In this document: positions 1 through 9,377 of the stretch, one piece after another
Position numbering within the stretch: the first letter of the stretch is position 1
How the letters are laid out: every line of letters starts with the position of its first letter
DNA from: Tumebacillus avium
GTDB lineage: Bacteria > Bacillota > Bacilli > Tumebacillales > Tumebacillaceae
Direction of reading: 5' to 3'
NCBI RefSeq assembly: GCF_002162355.1
Contig: NZ_CP021434.1
Coordinates: forward strand, 404,501-468,500
DNA length: 64,000 bases
Program-made: the position numbers and the translations under genes
The notes under the pieces: generated by a model
Database searches by the model: none
What the model was told of the DNA's origin: nothing
The model's input: only the letters and a program-made list of their open reading frames with translations

Positions 1-2733
1 CTAGCCCAAATATTTCGTCGCTTCTGCCGGCGGCAATCGAAACGCCTGCCAGGCCGGAAGCATCGTCCCGATCAAAGCGATGACCAGCGTGCCGCCCACA
101 TACAAACCCAGCTTGGCATACGGGAACAGGAGCGTCACCTGCTCGCCTTCCATAAACAGCTCGATCATCATCGCGCCAACATAGCTGCCGATCCCCGATC
201 CGATCAGGATGCCCAGCACGCCGATCAGTGCGCCTTCGACCATGATGCTCCAATAGATCAGCCCCGGCCGCACCCCGATCGCCCGCAGCATCCCGATCTG
301 CTGACGCCGCTCGCGAATCACCCGCATCATGATGATCGTCAAGCCCCCGATCCCGATCAAAGCGGCGAGCAGGGAGAAGCCTTCAAAGATCGTAAACAGC
401 ATCCGTGAGAAGGAACTGTTCAGACTAAGCTCTTCCTGCACCATGCGCAGCGGATAGATGCCTTGCAGCGTCAAAGCTTTTTCAATCCCTTTGACAGTCT
501 CCACACCTGCGTTCTCGTTTTGCAGGCGGATCAGCAATTCACTGGCGATTTTCTTCGGATCAGACGTTACATGCACCACTTCGCTTTGCTTGAGAAACAC
601 GCCTGATGAAGCCAAAAAAGATGCGCTGTCCACGTCATACGCCGCCACGCCGATGATCCGCTTCGGAATCTTCACCCACTGTCGGGCCTGCTCCGAAACG
701 ATCATCACGCCCGGATCGTTCGCCACCGCCAGCCATGCCTCCCGGTCGCTCGCATACGCCGGGTCGCGCTCTTTCAGCTTCAGCGTGGTCTGCCCGGCAA
801 ACACCGCGTCAATCCCGTTGATGTTCGGGTACTCTTTCCGCTCAAATCCCGGATCGTTTTCCCCATACAACGCCACTTGCCACACCGCCGCGACAGACTC
901 CACGCTGCTTGACTCCACATGCGGCGATTCCATCAGCGCTTGCTTCGCCTGCTCCGTCGTCAATTGCTTCCCTTCGACGTCGGCCACCAGGTCATAGCCG
1001 CCGGTGAGCTGACGAGCATTGCGTTCCCCAAACTGCGACACCAGCGTTTCGCTGAACACCCCGGACATCGAGGTCAGGAAAAACACCAGAGCAAACATCA
1101 GCACCAAAAGTGTCGTCCGCCGCTTCTGCAGCATCGGATAGCGCAGCGCCATGCGCAGCACCGCCACCAGCCGCCCAAAAGGAGCGAGCGTCTGATCCAG
1201 CCCCTCCGACAGCGGTTTGAAAAAGGCGGTCAGCAACAGGGCGCTCGCAATCGTCAGCCCAAACCCAATCGCAAACAGCCAGAGCGGAAACGTCCCGGAA
1301 AACGTTTCGCGCAGCCCTGTACGAAACGAATCGGTCAGCGTCAGCAAAAACAGCCCTGCCGTCAGCACCGCCGTGACCATCCGAACCGCCGTGCGCGGCA
1401 AGGACAGCTTGCCTCTGCCAATCCTTGCGCTATGCTGTTCTCCGGCCGCATACAGCGCCTCGACAATCGTGATGTCTGCCGCCTGTTTTGACACCCGCCA
1501 CGAGCAGAGCAGAATCAACAGCGCCCCGATTGCACCGCCTTGTACCAACGGCTTCAGCCCGATGAGCAGTTGATACTCCACCTGCAGCCCGTCTAACTGT
1601 GCAGACGCGCTGGTAAACAGGTCGCCAATCGACAGCATCATCCCATAGGCCAGCCCAATTCCAACGACGATGCCGAGCGCGCCGGAGAGCAGCGCATAAT
1701 ACGCGCCTTCCAGCCGCAGCAGCCCGCTAAGATCTGCGCGTGTCATGCCCAGCGCCCGCAGCACGCCAAGCTCTTGTCTGCGCTCTTCGGCGATCATTTT
1801 GAAGATGTTGATGATCAGCATCATCCCAATCGCAATCGCGTTCCACGAAGCGATGGTGAAGATCGGCAACAGCTTCATCGTCCGATCAAGACTCCGCTCC
1901 GCCTCGCCGCGCACCGCCGTGTCCTGCAAGCCGATGCCGGTGCCATACAACACGGGTGCCGTACTACCGATCCGCCCCGAGCCAAACAGGTAAGTCTGGT
2001 AGGAGAGCAAGATGTTGGTGTAAGACCCGTCCGGCGCCCCAGCCAGTTTTCTTGCCGTGTCCAGCCCCGCCAGCGCGGTGCCCTCGCCCTGTCCGACGCC
2101 GCGATACCCGGTCAGCCCCTGCTCCGGCACCACCGCTTTCACGGTGAACGAAGCATCCCCGCTCATCACCTTGCCGCCAGCGGAAACTTCCAGCCGTTTA
2201 GCCACAGGTGCGGACAGCACGATCTCATCCGCTCCGATCTCCGGCACACCTTCCATCGCTGACTCATCAAACGCCCGCGCCTGTTCGTGATCGAAGCCAT
2301 AGAGGTAAATCCCCGGCTGCATCACCAGCGTCGCGCCCGCTGCATCGGTGGTGTGCAGTTCGGTGATCCGCCCTGCCGTCGGCAGCAGGCCCGTCACGTC
2401 CCCCACTTGCCCTTGCTCCACCAATTTGCGCAGGTCGGCCACCACCTGTTCGTTCACAAAACCAGACCCGGCGTGCGCATCATACCCGATGCGGCCAAAC
2501 TGGCGCTCCAGCATGCCATCTCCGCTTTGCTCCATCGAATACTGAAACAAAAGCGCCGACGTGATCAACGCCGTCCCGATCATCGCGCCAAGCACGGTCA
2601 GTGCTGTCGTCGTCTTGTGCAGTGCGAGATTGCGCCACGCCATCCGCCGGAGATGCGGGGCTCGCCTAGCGGTCTGGAACAGTTTTCTAAACATCCAGAG
2701 CACAGGCACAGCCAGCAAAAGGGTCACGATCAT
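1..2733 (-). CDS. FtsX/MacB-type ABC transporter permease
   Basis: A 910-residue membrane protein with two FtsX-like halves. An N-terminal membrane segment is followed by a large extracytoplasmic region, a transmembrane bundle near residues 290-420, a second extracytoplasmic region, and a final bundle near 770-900. The coupling-helix pattern RRQELGVLRALGMTR recurs later as RRQQIGMLRAIGVRP, which marks the duplicated permease domain. This family works by mechanotransmission, moving lipids, peptides or antibiotics out of the membrane. The stop codon is the first three bases of the window. The start overlaps the ATPase gene by four bases, so the two form one translationally coupled unit behind a regulator-kinase pair. 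The substrate cannot be told from the sequence; antimicrobial peptide sensing and export is a reasonable inference. Confidence 0.85.
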   Translation of the reverse strand: MIVTLLLAVPVLWMFRKLFQTARRAPHLRRMAWRNLALHKTTTALTVLGAMIGTALITSALLFQYSMEQSGDGMLERQFGRIGYDAHAGSGFVNEQVVADLRKLVEQGQVGDVTGLLPTAGRITELHTTDAAGATLVMQPGIYLYGFDHEQARAFDESAMEGVPEIGADEIVLSAPVAKRLEVSAGGKVMSGDASFTVKAVVPEQGLTGYRGVGQGEGTALAGLDTARKLAGAPDGSYTNILLSYQTYLFGSGRIGSTAPVLYGTGIGLQDTAVRGEAERSLDRTMKLLPIFTIASWNAIAIGMMLIINIFKMIAEERRQELGVLRALGMTRADLSGLLRLEGAYYALLSGALGIVVGIGLAYGMMLSIGDLFTSASAQLDGLQVEYQLLIGLKPLVQGGAIGALLILLCSWRVSKQAADITIVEALYAAGEQHSARIGRGKLSLPRTAVRMVTAVLTAGLFLLTLTDSFRTGLRETFSGTFPLWLFAIGFGLTIASALLLTAFFKPLSEGLDQTLAPFGRLVAVLRMALRYPMLQKRRTTLLVLMFALVFFLTSMSGVFSETLVSQFGERNARQLTGGYDLVADVEGKQLTTEQAKQALMESPHVESSSVESVAAVWQVALYGENDPGFERKEYPNINGIDAVFAGQTTLKLKERDPAYASDREAWLAVANDPGVMIVSEQARQWVKIPKRIIGVAAYDVDSASFLASSGVFLKQSEVVHVTSDPKKIASELLIRLQNENAGVETVKGIEKALTLQGIYPLRMVQEELSLNSSFSRMLFTIFEGFSLLAALIGIGGLTIIMMRVIRERRQQIGMLRAIGVRPGLIYWSIMVEGALIGVLGILIGSGIGSYVGAMMIELFMEGEQVTLLFPYAKLGLYVGGTLVIALIGTMLPAWQAFRLPPAEATKYLG

Positions 2734-3431
2734 CTCGGCTCCCCCTTCCCCCGCTTCGTCACACGCTCCTGCACGATCTGGCCGCTGTCTATGTAGATCA
2801 CGCGGTGTGCGCGCTCCGCCACTTCCGGGTTGTGCGTGACGATGACAAACGAGATCCCGTCCACCCGGTTCAAATGGTCAAACAGATCGAGCACCAACTC
2901 GGTCGTCACCCGGTCCAGCGCCCCGGTCGGCTCATCGGCCCAGATCACTTTTGGCCCGTTGACGATCGCCCTCGCCAACGCCACGCGCTGGTGTTGGCCG
3001 CCGGACAGTTCACTAGGACGATGGTGCTCCCGCTCCTGCAGGCCGACGCGGGTCAGCGCTTCCTCCGCCCGCTTCCGTGCGGTACTCGCCGGCACGCCTT
3101 GGGTCAGCAGCGGCAGTTCCACATTTTCCACCGCCGACAACACGGGGATCAGGTTGTACGTCTGAAACACAAATCCCATCCGCTCCGCCCGGTACCGGTC
3201 GCGCTGCACCTCGCGCATCGCCTGCACATCGTGCCCTTCGATCCGCACCGTTCCTGCTGTCACAGTGTCGATGCCCGACATGCAGTTGAGCAGCGTCGTC
3301 TTGCCACACCCGGACGGCCCCATCACCGCGATCATCTCGCCCGGCGCCACCGTCAGCGACACCTCGCGCAACGCTTCGACCTGCGTTTCACCTTTGCCGT
3401 ACACTTTCCAGAGCTTTTGCACTTCAATCAT
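2730..3431 (-). CDS. ABC transporter ATP-binding protein (LolD/MacB type)
   Basis: ATPase partner of the adjacent FtsX-type permease. Walker A is GPSGCGKTTLLN, the signature is LSGGQHQRVALARA, and Walker B is VIWADEPTGALD followed by the switch histidine in VTHNPEVAE. Length (233 aa) is normal for the LolD/MacB/YknY class. I start at the ATG at 3431 (MIEVQKLWKVYG), because GGAGGTG lies just upstream; a longer in-frame start would place that site inside the gene. It is downstream of the sensor kinase and probably in the same transcript. Confidence 0.88.
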   Translation of the reverse strand: MIEVQKLWKVYGKGETQVEALREVSLTVAPGEMIAVMGPSGCGKTTLLNCMSGIDTVTAGTVRIEGHDVQAMREVQRDRYRAERMGFVFQTYNLIPVLSAVENVELPLLTQGVPASTARKRAEEALTRVGLQEREHHRPSELSGGQHQRVALARAIVNGPKVIWADEPTGALDRVTTELVLDLFDHLNRVDGISFVIVTHNPEVAERAHRVIYIDSGQIVQERVTKRGKGEPR

Positions 3432-3504
3432 CACCCTGCACCTCCTTTCCTTCCACAGTAGCAAAGAGGTTTGCACATCGTTTCAGGAAGATATCAAGAA
3501 GTTG

Positions 3505-4518
3505 TCAAGACGCCGGAAAAAGCGGCAGGGTCAGCGTAAACGTCGTCCCTTCGCCCAGCTCGCTTTTCACGATCAGCGACCCGCCGTGCGCCACGGCAAA
3601 CTCCTTCGCGATGGCTAAGCCCAGCCCCATGCCGCCGGACTGGCGGCTGCGCGAACCTTCCACGCGGTAAAAGCGCTCGAACAAATACGGCAAATTCTCC
3701 GGCGGTATCCCCGGCCCGTTGTCGCGGACGGCGACGTGCAGTTTCCCTTGCCCGCGGCGCACGCGCACATCGACCCGCCCGCCCTCCGGCGTATAGCGGA
3801 TCGCGTTGCCGATCAGATTGATCAGCACCTGCTTAATCCGTGCCCGGTCGCAGTACACCTCTTCCTGCGCATACCCGCTCACATCGAGCGTCGTCCCTTT
3901 CAGCTCCGCCTCCAGTTCCAGCACGCCGGTGATCTCCTGCAGCAGCTCCACAAACGGCACCCACGTCCGCTGCAGCGGCAGCGCCCCCGCCTTGGCCAGC
4001 GACAACTGCTGCAAGTCCTGCACCAGCCGCGTCAGCCGCGCCGTCTCATCGAGCATCGGCAAAAGCTGCTCGGTTGCCAACTCGACTTTTCCTTCCAGCA
4101 TCGACTCCAGCTGTCCGCGCAAAATGGCAAGCGGCGTGCGCAGCTCATGCGCCACATCGGCGACCAACTGATCCCGCGAGTGCGAGCCGCGCGACAGTTC
4201 CAGCTCCATACTGCTTAACAGTTCCGCCACCGGCGCCAGTTCGGCCAGCCCGTCCGCTTTCCAGCCGTCTCGGACCTCCTGCGCGGCACGCTTCCCTTCC
4301 GCTTGCTCCGCCAGCGCTTCCACCGGGCACGCGCTCCACAGCGCCAACAGATACACGCCTGTGATGCCAAACATCCACAAGACCAAGACCAGCACAAACA
4401 GCAGATCCTTCCCGCCGTTCGCCGCTTGTCCTGCACCATAACCCAGCCAGACCGCCGCCAGCACGCCTGCCGTAAACAGCGCACCGTACGCCTGCATCAA
4501 CTTCTTCCGGAGCCTCAT
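3505..4518 (-). CDS. Two-component sensor histidine kinase
   Basis: Membrane kinase of 337 residues. Two hydrophobic segments (about residues 9-30 and 40-62) have almost no loop between them, so it may sense within the membrane or via the neighbouring transporter. The dimerisation helix carries VADVAHELRTPLAI with the phospho-acceptor histidine. The N box is INLIGNAIRYTPEGG, followed by DNGPGIP and GGMGLGLAIAKEF. The start overlaps the stop of the response-regulator gene (ATGA), indicating coupled translation. With the downstream ATPase and permease it forms a complete sense-and-export module. Confidence 0.88.
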   Translation of the reverse strand: MRLRKKLMQAYGALFTAGVLAAVWLGYGAGQAANGGKDLLFVLVLVLWMFGITGVYLLALWSACPVEALAEQAEGKRAAQEVRDGWKADGLAELAPVAELLSSMELELSRGSHSRDQLVADVAHELRTPLAILRGQLESMLEGKVELATEQLLPMLDETARLTRLVQDLQQLSLAKAGALPLQRTWVPFVELLQEITGVLELEAELKGTTLDVSGYAQEEVYCDRARIKQVLINLIGNAIRYTPEGGRVDVRVRRGQGKLHVAVRDNGPGIPPENLPYLFERFYRVEGSRSRQSGGMGLGLAIAKEFAVAHGGSLIVKSELGEGTTFTLTLPLFPAS

Positions 4519-5222
4519 GTCAGCTCCCCAAACTTATAGCCCACGCCAAAAACGGTCACGATCAGCTCCGGCTGGCCCGGGTCGCGCTCGACTTTCTTGC
4601 GCAGGTTGGAGATGTGCGTGTCGATCGACCGCTCATACCCGGCATACTCTTCGCCTAGGGCGATCTCCAACAGCTGCAAGCGGCTGTACACCCGCCCCGG
4701 CGCAGACGCCAGCGTGACGAGCAGCTTAAACTCGGTCGGCGTCAGCGTCACCGGCAGACCATCCAGCAGCGCCGCATGCCTGGCCAGATCGACCGTCAGC
4801 CGCCCGCGCACCAACTGCTCTTTGTTTTCCGGTACAGCAACCGCTTCGCCTTGCGCTTTCTGCAGCCGCCGCAGCACGACGCGAATTCTCGCGGCCAGCT
4901 CGCGCATCGAAAACGGCTTGGTGATATAGTCATCCGCGCCAAGCTCCAGCCCCAGCAGCTTGTCCAACTCCTCCGTCTTCGCCGTCAAAAAGATCACCGG
5001 CACCTCCGAAAATTCGCGCAGCTTGCGGCAGACGTCCAACCCGCTCATCCCCGGCATCATCCAGTCGAGCAGCACCAGATCGACTGCCGACCGGCGCAGT
5101 TCGGCCAGCGCCTCCGCTCCGTCGCTCGCTTCCAAGACGGCATAGCCTTCCTGCTCCAGATAATTGCGCACGATCCCGCGCAATGTCTCTTCATCATCAA
5201 CGACTAAAATCGTTCCGGACAT
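4515..5222 (-). CDS. OmpR-family response regulator
   Basis: Receiver domain with acidic pocket DDEE near the N-terminus, phospho-acceptor Asp in LVLLDWMMPG, and Lys in TKPFSMRE. A winged-helix DNA-binding domain follows, ending in RSIDTHISNLRKKV. I choose the ATG at 5222 over a GTG nine bases upstream, because AGGAGGTG lies six bases before this ATG and the GTG is part of that site. First gene of a probable four-gene operon (regulator, kinase, ATPase, permease) that likely controls its own transporter genes. Confidence 0.88.
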   Translation of the reverse strand: MSGTILVVDDEETLRGIVRNYLEQEGYAVLEASDGAEALAELRRSAVDLVLLDWMMPGMSGLDVCRKLREFSEVPVIFLTAKTEELDKLLGLELGADDYITKPFSMRELAARIRVVLRRLQKAQGEAVAVPENKEQLVRGRLTVDLARHAALLDGLPVTLTPTEFKLLVTLASAPGRVYSRLQLLEIALGEEYAGYERSIDTHISNLRKKVERDPGQPELIVTVFGVGYKFGELT

Positions 5223-5259
5223 CCCGCTCACCTCCTTCGATCAAACTTTAGAGCAAACG

Positions 5260-5868
5260 TTAGAGCAAACTAATGCCCAAATACACCGCGCTGACCAGCA
5301 TGATCACCGCCGACACGCGGCTCAGCACCGGCAGCAGTCTCGGGTTGATCTTGCCAACCACGCGCCCCGCCATCGCCAATCCGGCAAACCACAGCCAGGA
5401 GACCAGCACGCACGACACGGTAAACCACACCTTCTCCGCCCCGTCATACTGCAGCGAACTGGTGCCGATCACGCCGATCGTGTCGAGGATCGCATGCGGA
5501 TTCAACAGCGACACCGACGCCGCAAACACGATCTGCTTCTGCCATGTCATCGCCGCCCCGCTTTGCCCGTCCTCGGCGACCGCCGCCTTGTCTGCCCCGC
5601 GCCACGTCATCCAAGCCATGTACAGCAGGAACAAGATCCCGACAACCAGCAGCACATACCGCACCATATCGATCTGCAGCACCAGCACCGAAACGCCAAG
5701 CACCGCCAGCAAGATCAAAATCGCATCGCAAAAGGCTGCCATCGCCACCGCAGGCAGCGCCCGCAGATAGCTCTTTTGCACCGCCCCTTGCGTAAAAATA
5801 AACACATTTTGCACCCCAAGCGGCAAAATCAGCCCAAGCGCCAACAAAAAACCATGCCAAAATGCCAA
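5260..5868 (-). CDS. LysE-family amino-acid exporter
   Basis: Small membrane protein with about six hydrophobic segments and the family N-terminus FLLALGLILPLGVQNVFIF. LysE/ArgO proteins export basic amino acids or related metabolites. The frame stays open 28 codons further upstream, but that stretch covers the terminator hairpin of the preceding gene. I therefore use the TTG at 5868, which has a GGGAG site about ten bases upstream and gives the usual family start. It ends about 38 bases before the response-regulator gene and could be read through into that operon. Substrate unknown. Confidence 0.75.
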   Translation of the reverse strand: MAFWHGFLLALGLILPLGVQNVFIFTQGAVQKSYLRALPAVAMAAFCDAILILLAVLGVSVLVLQIDMVRYVLLVVGILFLLYMAWMTWRGADKAAVAEDGQSGAAMTWQKQIVFAASVSLLNPHAILDTIGVIGTSSLQYDGAEKVWFTVSCVLVSWLWFAGLAMAGRVVGKINPRLLPVLSRVSAVIMLVSAVYLGISLL

Positions 5869-5891
5869 CCTGCATCCGCTCCCTTCCCAGC

Positions 5892-5914
5892 AAAAAAGCC
5901 ACCATACCGGTGGC
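5892..5914 (-). terminator. Rho-independent terminator of the HD-GYP gene
   Basis: On the minus strand GCCACC pairs with GGTGGC and is followed by six T. It lies about 40 bases after the HD-GYP stop codon. Confidence 0.75.
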
Positions 5915-5952
5915 CTTTCCAACTGCTTCCATCGTATTCCATACGTAGGCAA

Positions 5953-7020
5953 TTATTCCTGCAATACCTTTTTAATAAAAACGGTCGTCTCCTGCGCCAA
6001 ATCGACTTCTTTGACGTTGTGGGATTCCCATTCGCCGTCCTCTTTCGTAAACACGCGGACGACAGGGCGCGTCGGCAGCCCTTTGTGCTGGCCGACGACG
6101 ACGCCGACCTGGCCGGTGTCGAGACGCACCGACATTCCGGTTGGGAACACCGCCACGGCGCGCAGGAACTGAATCACCACTTCACGGTCAAATTTCTTCC
6201 CGGCGAGGCTCATCAGCAATTCGGTCGCTTCGTGCGGCAACATCGGCATGCGGTCTTCATCGCCGGAGATCAGCTTGTCATACTCGTTGGCGACAGCGAC
6301 GATCTTCGCAAACTGATGAATCTCGTCGTCCTTCAGACCGCGCGGATAGCCCGTCCCGTCCAGACTCTCGTGATGCTGCAGCGCACAGTGCGCCGCCACG
6401 ATCGAGATGTCATTTTTCTTGCGCAGGCGCTTATAGCCCCGCCATGTGTGCTTCTCATCTTGTGACAAGCCATTGGGCAGGTCCGCTTCTTCCGATTTCT
6501 TCACCGACTCCGGCGCTTCGACCTTGCCGATGTCGTGAAACAGTGCGCCGATCGCTAAATCGGCCAGCTGATTGCGGTTGAAGCGCATGTTGATGCCGAC
6601 GACCAGCGACAGGATGCAGACGTTGAGCGAATGCACAAACAAACGATTGTCCACCGTGCGAATGTCGCTCAAGTTGACGAGGACATTTTTGTTCTTGATC
6701 AGTTCGTCGATGATTCCGCTGGTGGTCTGCGACATCACTTTCGTATCGAATTCTTTGCCGCCCTGAATGCATTGCACGGCAACGGCCAGATTGCCGAGCG
6801 CCTCGCGCCTCGTCTCTTCCGACACGACCTCTTCGACCACGACATCCTGGAAACGCTTATCCTGTATGTACATCATCGTCACGCCGAGGCGGCGCAAGGT
6901 GCTGAGCATTCCCACCGTCAGCTGCACGTCTTTATTCAAAAGCGGACGTCCGTCAGCTGTGTAGATCGATCTTGCGAGCACGTTGCCGGGCTGCACCATA
7001 TCAATCGGCACATGGCGCAT
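5953..7020 (-). CDS. HD-GYP domain protein, probable cyclic-di-GMP phosphodiesterase
   Basis: 355-residue cytosolic protein. An N-terminal region of about 120 residues without recognised motifs precedes an HD-GYP domain with the metal-binding HD in ALFHDIGK, the conserved HHESLDGTGYPRGL and a third motif AVANEYDKL. These are the residues that bind the metal pair and cyclic-di-GMP in this family. The last 70 residues form a small beta-rich tail, common in this Bacillota subgroup. GGGGA precedes the ATG. Monocistronic, with its own terminator. Degradation of cyclic-di-GMP is the family expectation; activity is not proven by sequence. Confidence 0.85.
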   Translation of the reverse strand: MRHVPIDMVQPGNVLARSIYTADGRPLLNKDVQLTVGMLSTLRRLGVTMMYIQDKRFQDVVVEEVVSEETRREALGNLAVAVQCIQGGKEFDTKVMSQTTSGIIDELIKNKNVLVNLSDIRTVDNRLFVHSLNVCILSLVVGINMRFNRNQLADLAIGALFHDIGKVEAPESVKKSEEADLPNGLSQDEKHTWRGYKRLRKKNDISIVAAHCALQHHESLDGTGYPRGLKDDEIHQFAKIVAVANEYDKLISGDEDRMPMLPHEATELLMSLAGKKFDREVVIQFLRAVAVFPTGMSVRLDTGQVGVVVGQHKGLPTRPVVRVFTKEDGEWESHNVKEVDLAQETTVFIKKVLQE

Positions 7021-7098
7021 AAGAGTCTCCCCTTTTTACGTTCCTAAATCATCTTCATAATACGACAAAATTCTACTATTCTTAATTTACCACAAACC

Positions 7099-7869
7099 TT
7101 AGCGTCGTGCTACCTTGCCTGCACCCGCCTGATCGGTCGGTTTGACGATGATCGCGTCGATGTTCACGTGCTTCGGACGAGTCGCCGCAAACACCACGCA
7201 GTCGGCGATGTCTTCGGCCACCAACGGGGTCAGACCGGCGTAGACCGCATCCGCTTTCTCCTGATCGCCGAGGCGCACCACCGAGAAGCCGGTGTTGACG
7301 AGGCCCGGGTCGACGGTCGTCACGCGCACCGGTTGGCCGAGCAGTTCTTGGCGCAAAGCATCGGTGATCGCGCGCACCGCAAATTTCGTCGCGCAGTACA
7401 CCGCGCCGCCTGCATACGCTTCACGCCCGGCGATCGAGCCGAGGTTGATCACATGGCCGTTGCCGCCTTTGATCATATGCGGAACGGTCTCGCGGGTCAT
7501 CAGCAGCAGGCCTTTGACGTTGGTGTCGATCATCTGATCCCAGTTCTCCGCATCTTCTTCCTCGATCACCGGCGTCACGCCTTTCGCGAGGCCCGCGTTG
7601 TTCAGCAGAACGTCGATGCGGCCGAACTTCTCCGCCACGGCCGAGACAAATGCTTTCACGTCCGCTTCCTTACGCACATCCAGTTCCATCATAAACGGCT
7701 TCACACCGCTCTCCGCTTCGATCGCCTGCGCCACATCGGCGAGCTTCTCCGTGTTGCGTGCGCCCAGCGCCACTTGAAAACCTTCCCGTGCCAGCGCAAT
7801 CGCGCTCGCCGCTCCGATCCCGTTCGACGCCCCGGTGATGACCGCTACCTGATCTTTGAATCTGCTCAT
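7099..7869 (-). CDS. Short-chain dehydrogenase/reductase (SDR)
   Basis: Classical SDR of 256 residues. The NADP-binding glycine motif is ITGASNGIG, NNAG follows near residue 87, and the catalytic Ser-Tyr-Lys is seen as GSIAGREAYAGGAVYCATKFAV. The family contains many NADP-dependent alcohol and carbonyl reductases related to YdfG/serine dehydrogenases. I start at the ATG at 7869 because AAAGGAGAG precedes it; 15 more upstream codons are open but would include that site. Substrate cannot be predicted. Confidence 0.85.
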   Translation of the reverse strand: MSRFKDQVAVITGASNGIGAASAIALAREGFQVALGARNTEKLADVAQAIEAESGVKPFMMELDVRKEADVKAFVSAVAEKFGRIDVLLNNAGLAKGVTPVIEEEDAENWDQMIDTNVKGLLLMTRETVPHMIKGGNGHVINLGSIAGREAYAGGAVYCATKFAVRAITDALRQELLGQPVRVTTVDPGLVNTGFSVVRLGDQEKADAVYAGLTPLVAEDIADCVVFAATRPKHVNIDAIIVKPTDQAGAGKVARR

Positions 7870-7943
7870 GTTCTGATTCTCTCCTTTGCTTCTATCCCTC
7901 TCTATGATGACCAATTCGCGTCGAAAACTGTGATTCCTTTTCC

Positions 7944-7975
7944 TAAAAAAAGAACCCCTGCACCAAGCAGGGGCT
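7944..7975 (-). terminator. Terminator of the lamin-tail gene
   Basis: Minus-strand GCCCCTGC / GCAGGGG stem followed by seven T, immediately after the stop codon at 7985. Confidence 0.8.
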
Positions 7976-7984
7976 CCTCAATTT

Positions 7985-9340
7985 TTACAGGTCTTTCGCC
8001 AGCCACTTCACAGTGTTCACCGCGAGCTTAGCGTGGCCATATTGCGGCCAGGAGTTGTAGTTGGCTACCGAAGTCAGACCGGAGCCGTCGTTGAACGGCG
8101 AGGAGTCGCCGATCGCCGAGACGCGGCCGCCGGACGGCACTTGCGATGCCACCACGTACGGGCCTGCCGCCGTGTTGGTCAGGTAGACGAGGCCTTGCGC
8201 ATACGCGGAGTTGGTGATCGTAAACGTCGCGCCGTTCCATGCCGCCACGCCCGATACGCCGGAGGTGATCGCGTGCGGGCGCACGTCGGTCATCGGCTCT
8301 TGCGTGATGTCATTTTCGTTGACGCGGAAGCCAAACGATTTGCCGATCCACTCGTTGGTCGAGCTGTACTGGCCTTGCAGATAGCCATTGAAGATCTCCA
8401 CCGAATCCCAGCCGTCGTTGTTGCGGTCGGAGATGATGTGGTCAGAGATGATATACAGGCCTTTGCCTTTGTTCAAAACAAAGTCGTTGATCGCCGTCTT
8501 CTCCGACGAGGAGAAGTTGGTGTTCGGCTCCGGCAGCACCAGCACGTCCACGCCGGTCAGCACGGTCGACGTGATCGACGAAGTGTTTTCGCGCACGGTG
8601 TAGCCCGCATTGCGCAGCGCCGTGGCAAAATCGGAGTAGGCGCCGTTGATCACCCAGTCTGCATTGCCGCAGGTGTTGCAGTGCGCGTTGTCAAACAGCA
8701 CAACTTTGTCGGTCGTGGTCGGCGGAGGCGTCGTGCCGCCACCGTCGCCGCCGCCCGTGTCGCCGTCGGTGCTGATCGAGTTTTTCGCTTTCGGGGTGCC
8801 GCCAAGCACCGTCGATTGGCCCCAAGTCGCTTGCGACGTCGAAGTGCCGTCTGCCGATTTTCGCTCCAGCGAGTAGCCGTTGCCATTGCCGCCCCAAGCG
8901 GAGGTGAATTCGAAGCCGTCGATCTTGTCTGCAGAAGACCATTTGCCGTCATGGTTGCTGTCGCGCACCAGGTGCACGCCGTCGCCGGAGTTGGACAGCG
9001 CCGGACCGCTTGTCGTCCATTTCAGAGTTGCTGCAGAGGTGGAAGCGCCGATCGTCAAATACCCGCCCGCCGGGATCGTGGTGCCGGACGGAATCCAGTA
9101 TTCGCCTTCCCCGGTGTCGTAGCCTTCGTTGTCGGAAAGCAGGAGCCCGGAGACGTCGATCGCGGAAGACGTCGGGTTGAACAGCTCAACCCATTCGCCG
9201 CCGCTGGTCTGGTTCCACATCACTTCATTGATTACGATGTTGCTCGCGGCATTTGCCGTGTTGCTGCCGATCGGAAGTGCTGCCGACGTGACCAGAACGG
9301 TTGCCAGCATGGTTGCGCTAAAGACTTTATTCATTTTCAT
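7985..9340 (-). CDS. Secreted protein: lamin-tail domain plus DUF4350/GATase-like domain
   Basis: 451 residues with a signal peptide (charged MKMNK, hydrophobic core, cleavage near ANAASN). Residues about 33-150 are a lamin-tail (LTD) immunoglobulin-like domain: INEVMWNQTSGGEWVELFNP, then LSDNEG and PAGGYLTIG. A Gly/Pro/Thr-rich linker near 195-215 leads to a C-terminal domain of about 235 residues starting VVLFDNAHCNTCGNADWV. That domain resembles secreted Rossmann/GATase-like DUF4350-type modules and is shared almost whole with the upstream neighbour. LTD domains often anchor or target secreted nucleases and hydrolases; no catalytic motif is recognised here. Second gene of a two-gene operon, 37 bases after its paralogue. 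Confidence 0.75.
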   Translation of the reverse strand: MKMNKVFSATMLATVLVTSAALPIGSNTANAASNIVINEVMWNQTSGGEWVELFNPTSSAIDVSGLLLSDNEGYDTGEGEYWIPSGTTIPAGGYLTIGASTSAATLKWTTSGPALSNSGDGVHLVRDSNHDGKWSSADKIDGFEFTSAWGGNGNGYSLERKSADGTSTSQATWGQSTVLGGTPKAKNSISTDGDTGGGDGGGTTPPPTTTDKVVLFDNAHCNTCGNADWVINGAYSDFATALRNAGYTVRENTSSITSTVLTGVDVLVLPEPNTNFSSSEKTAINDFVLNKGKGLYIISDHIISDRNNDGWDSVEIFNGYLQGQYSSTNEWIGKSFGFRVNENDITQEPMTDVRPHAITSGVSGVAAWNGATFTITNSAYAQGLVYLTNTAAGPYVVASQVPSGGRVSAIGDSSPFNDGSGLTSVANYNSWPQYGHAKLAVNTVKWLAKDL

Positions 9341-9377
9341 GTTAGAGTGCCTCCCAGAATGTTGGTGTGTGGAGCTC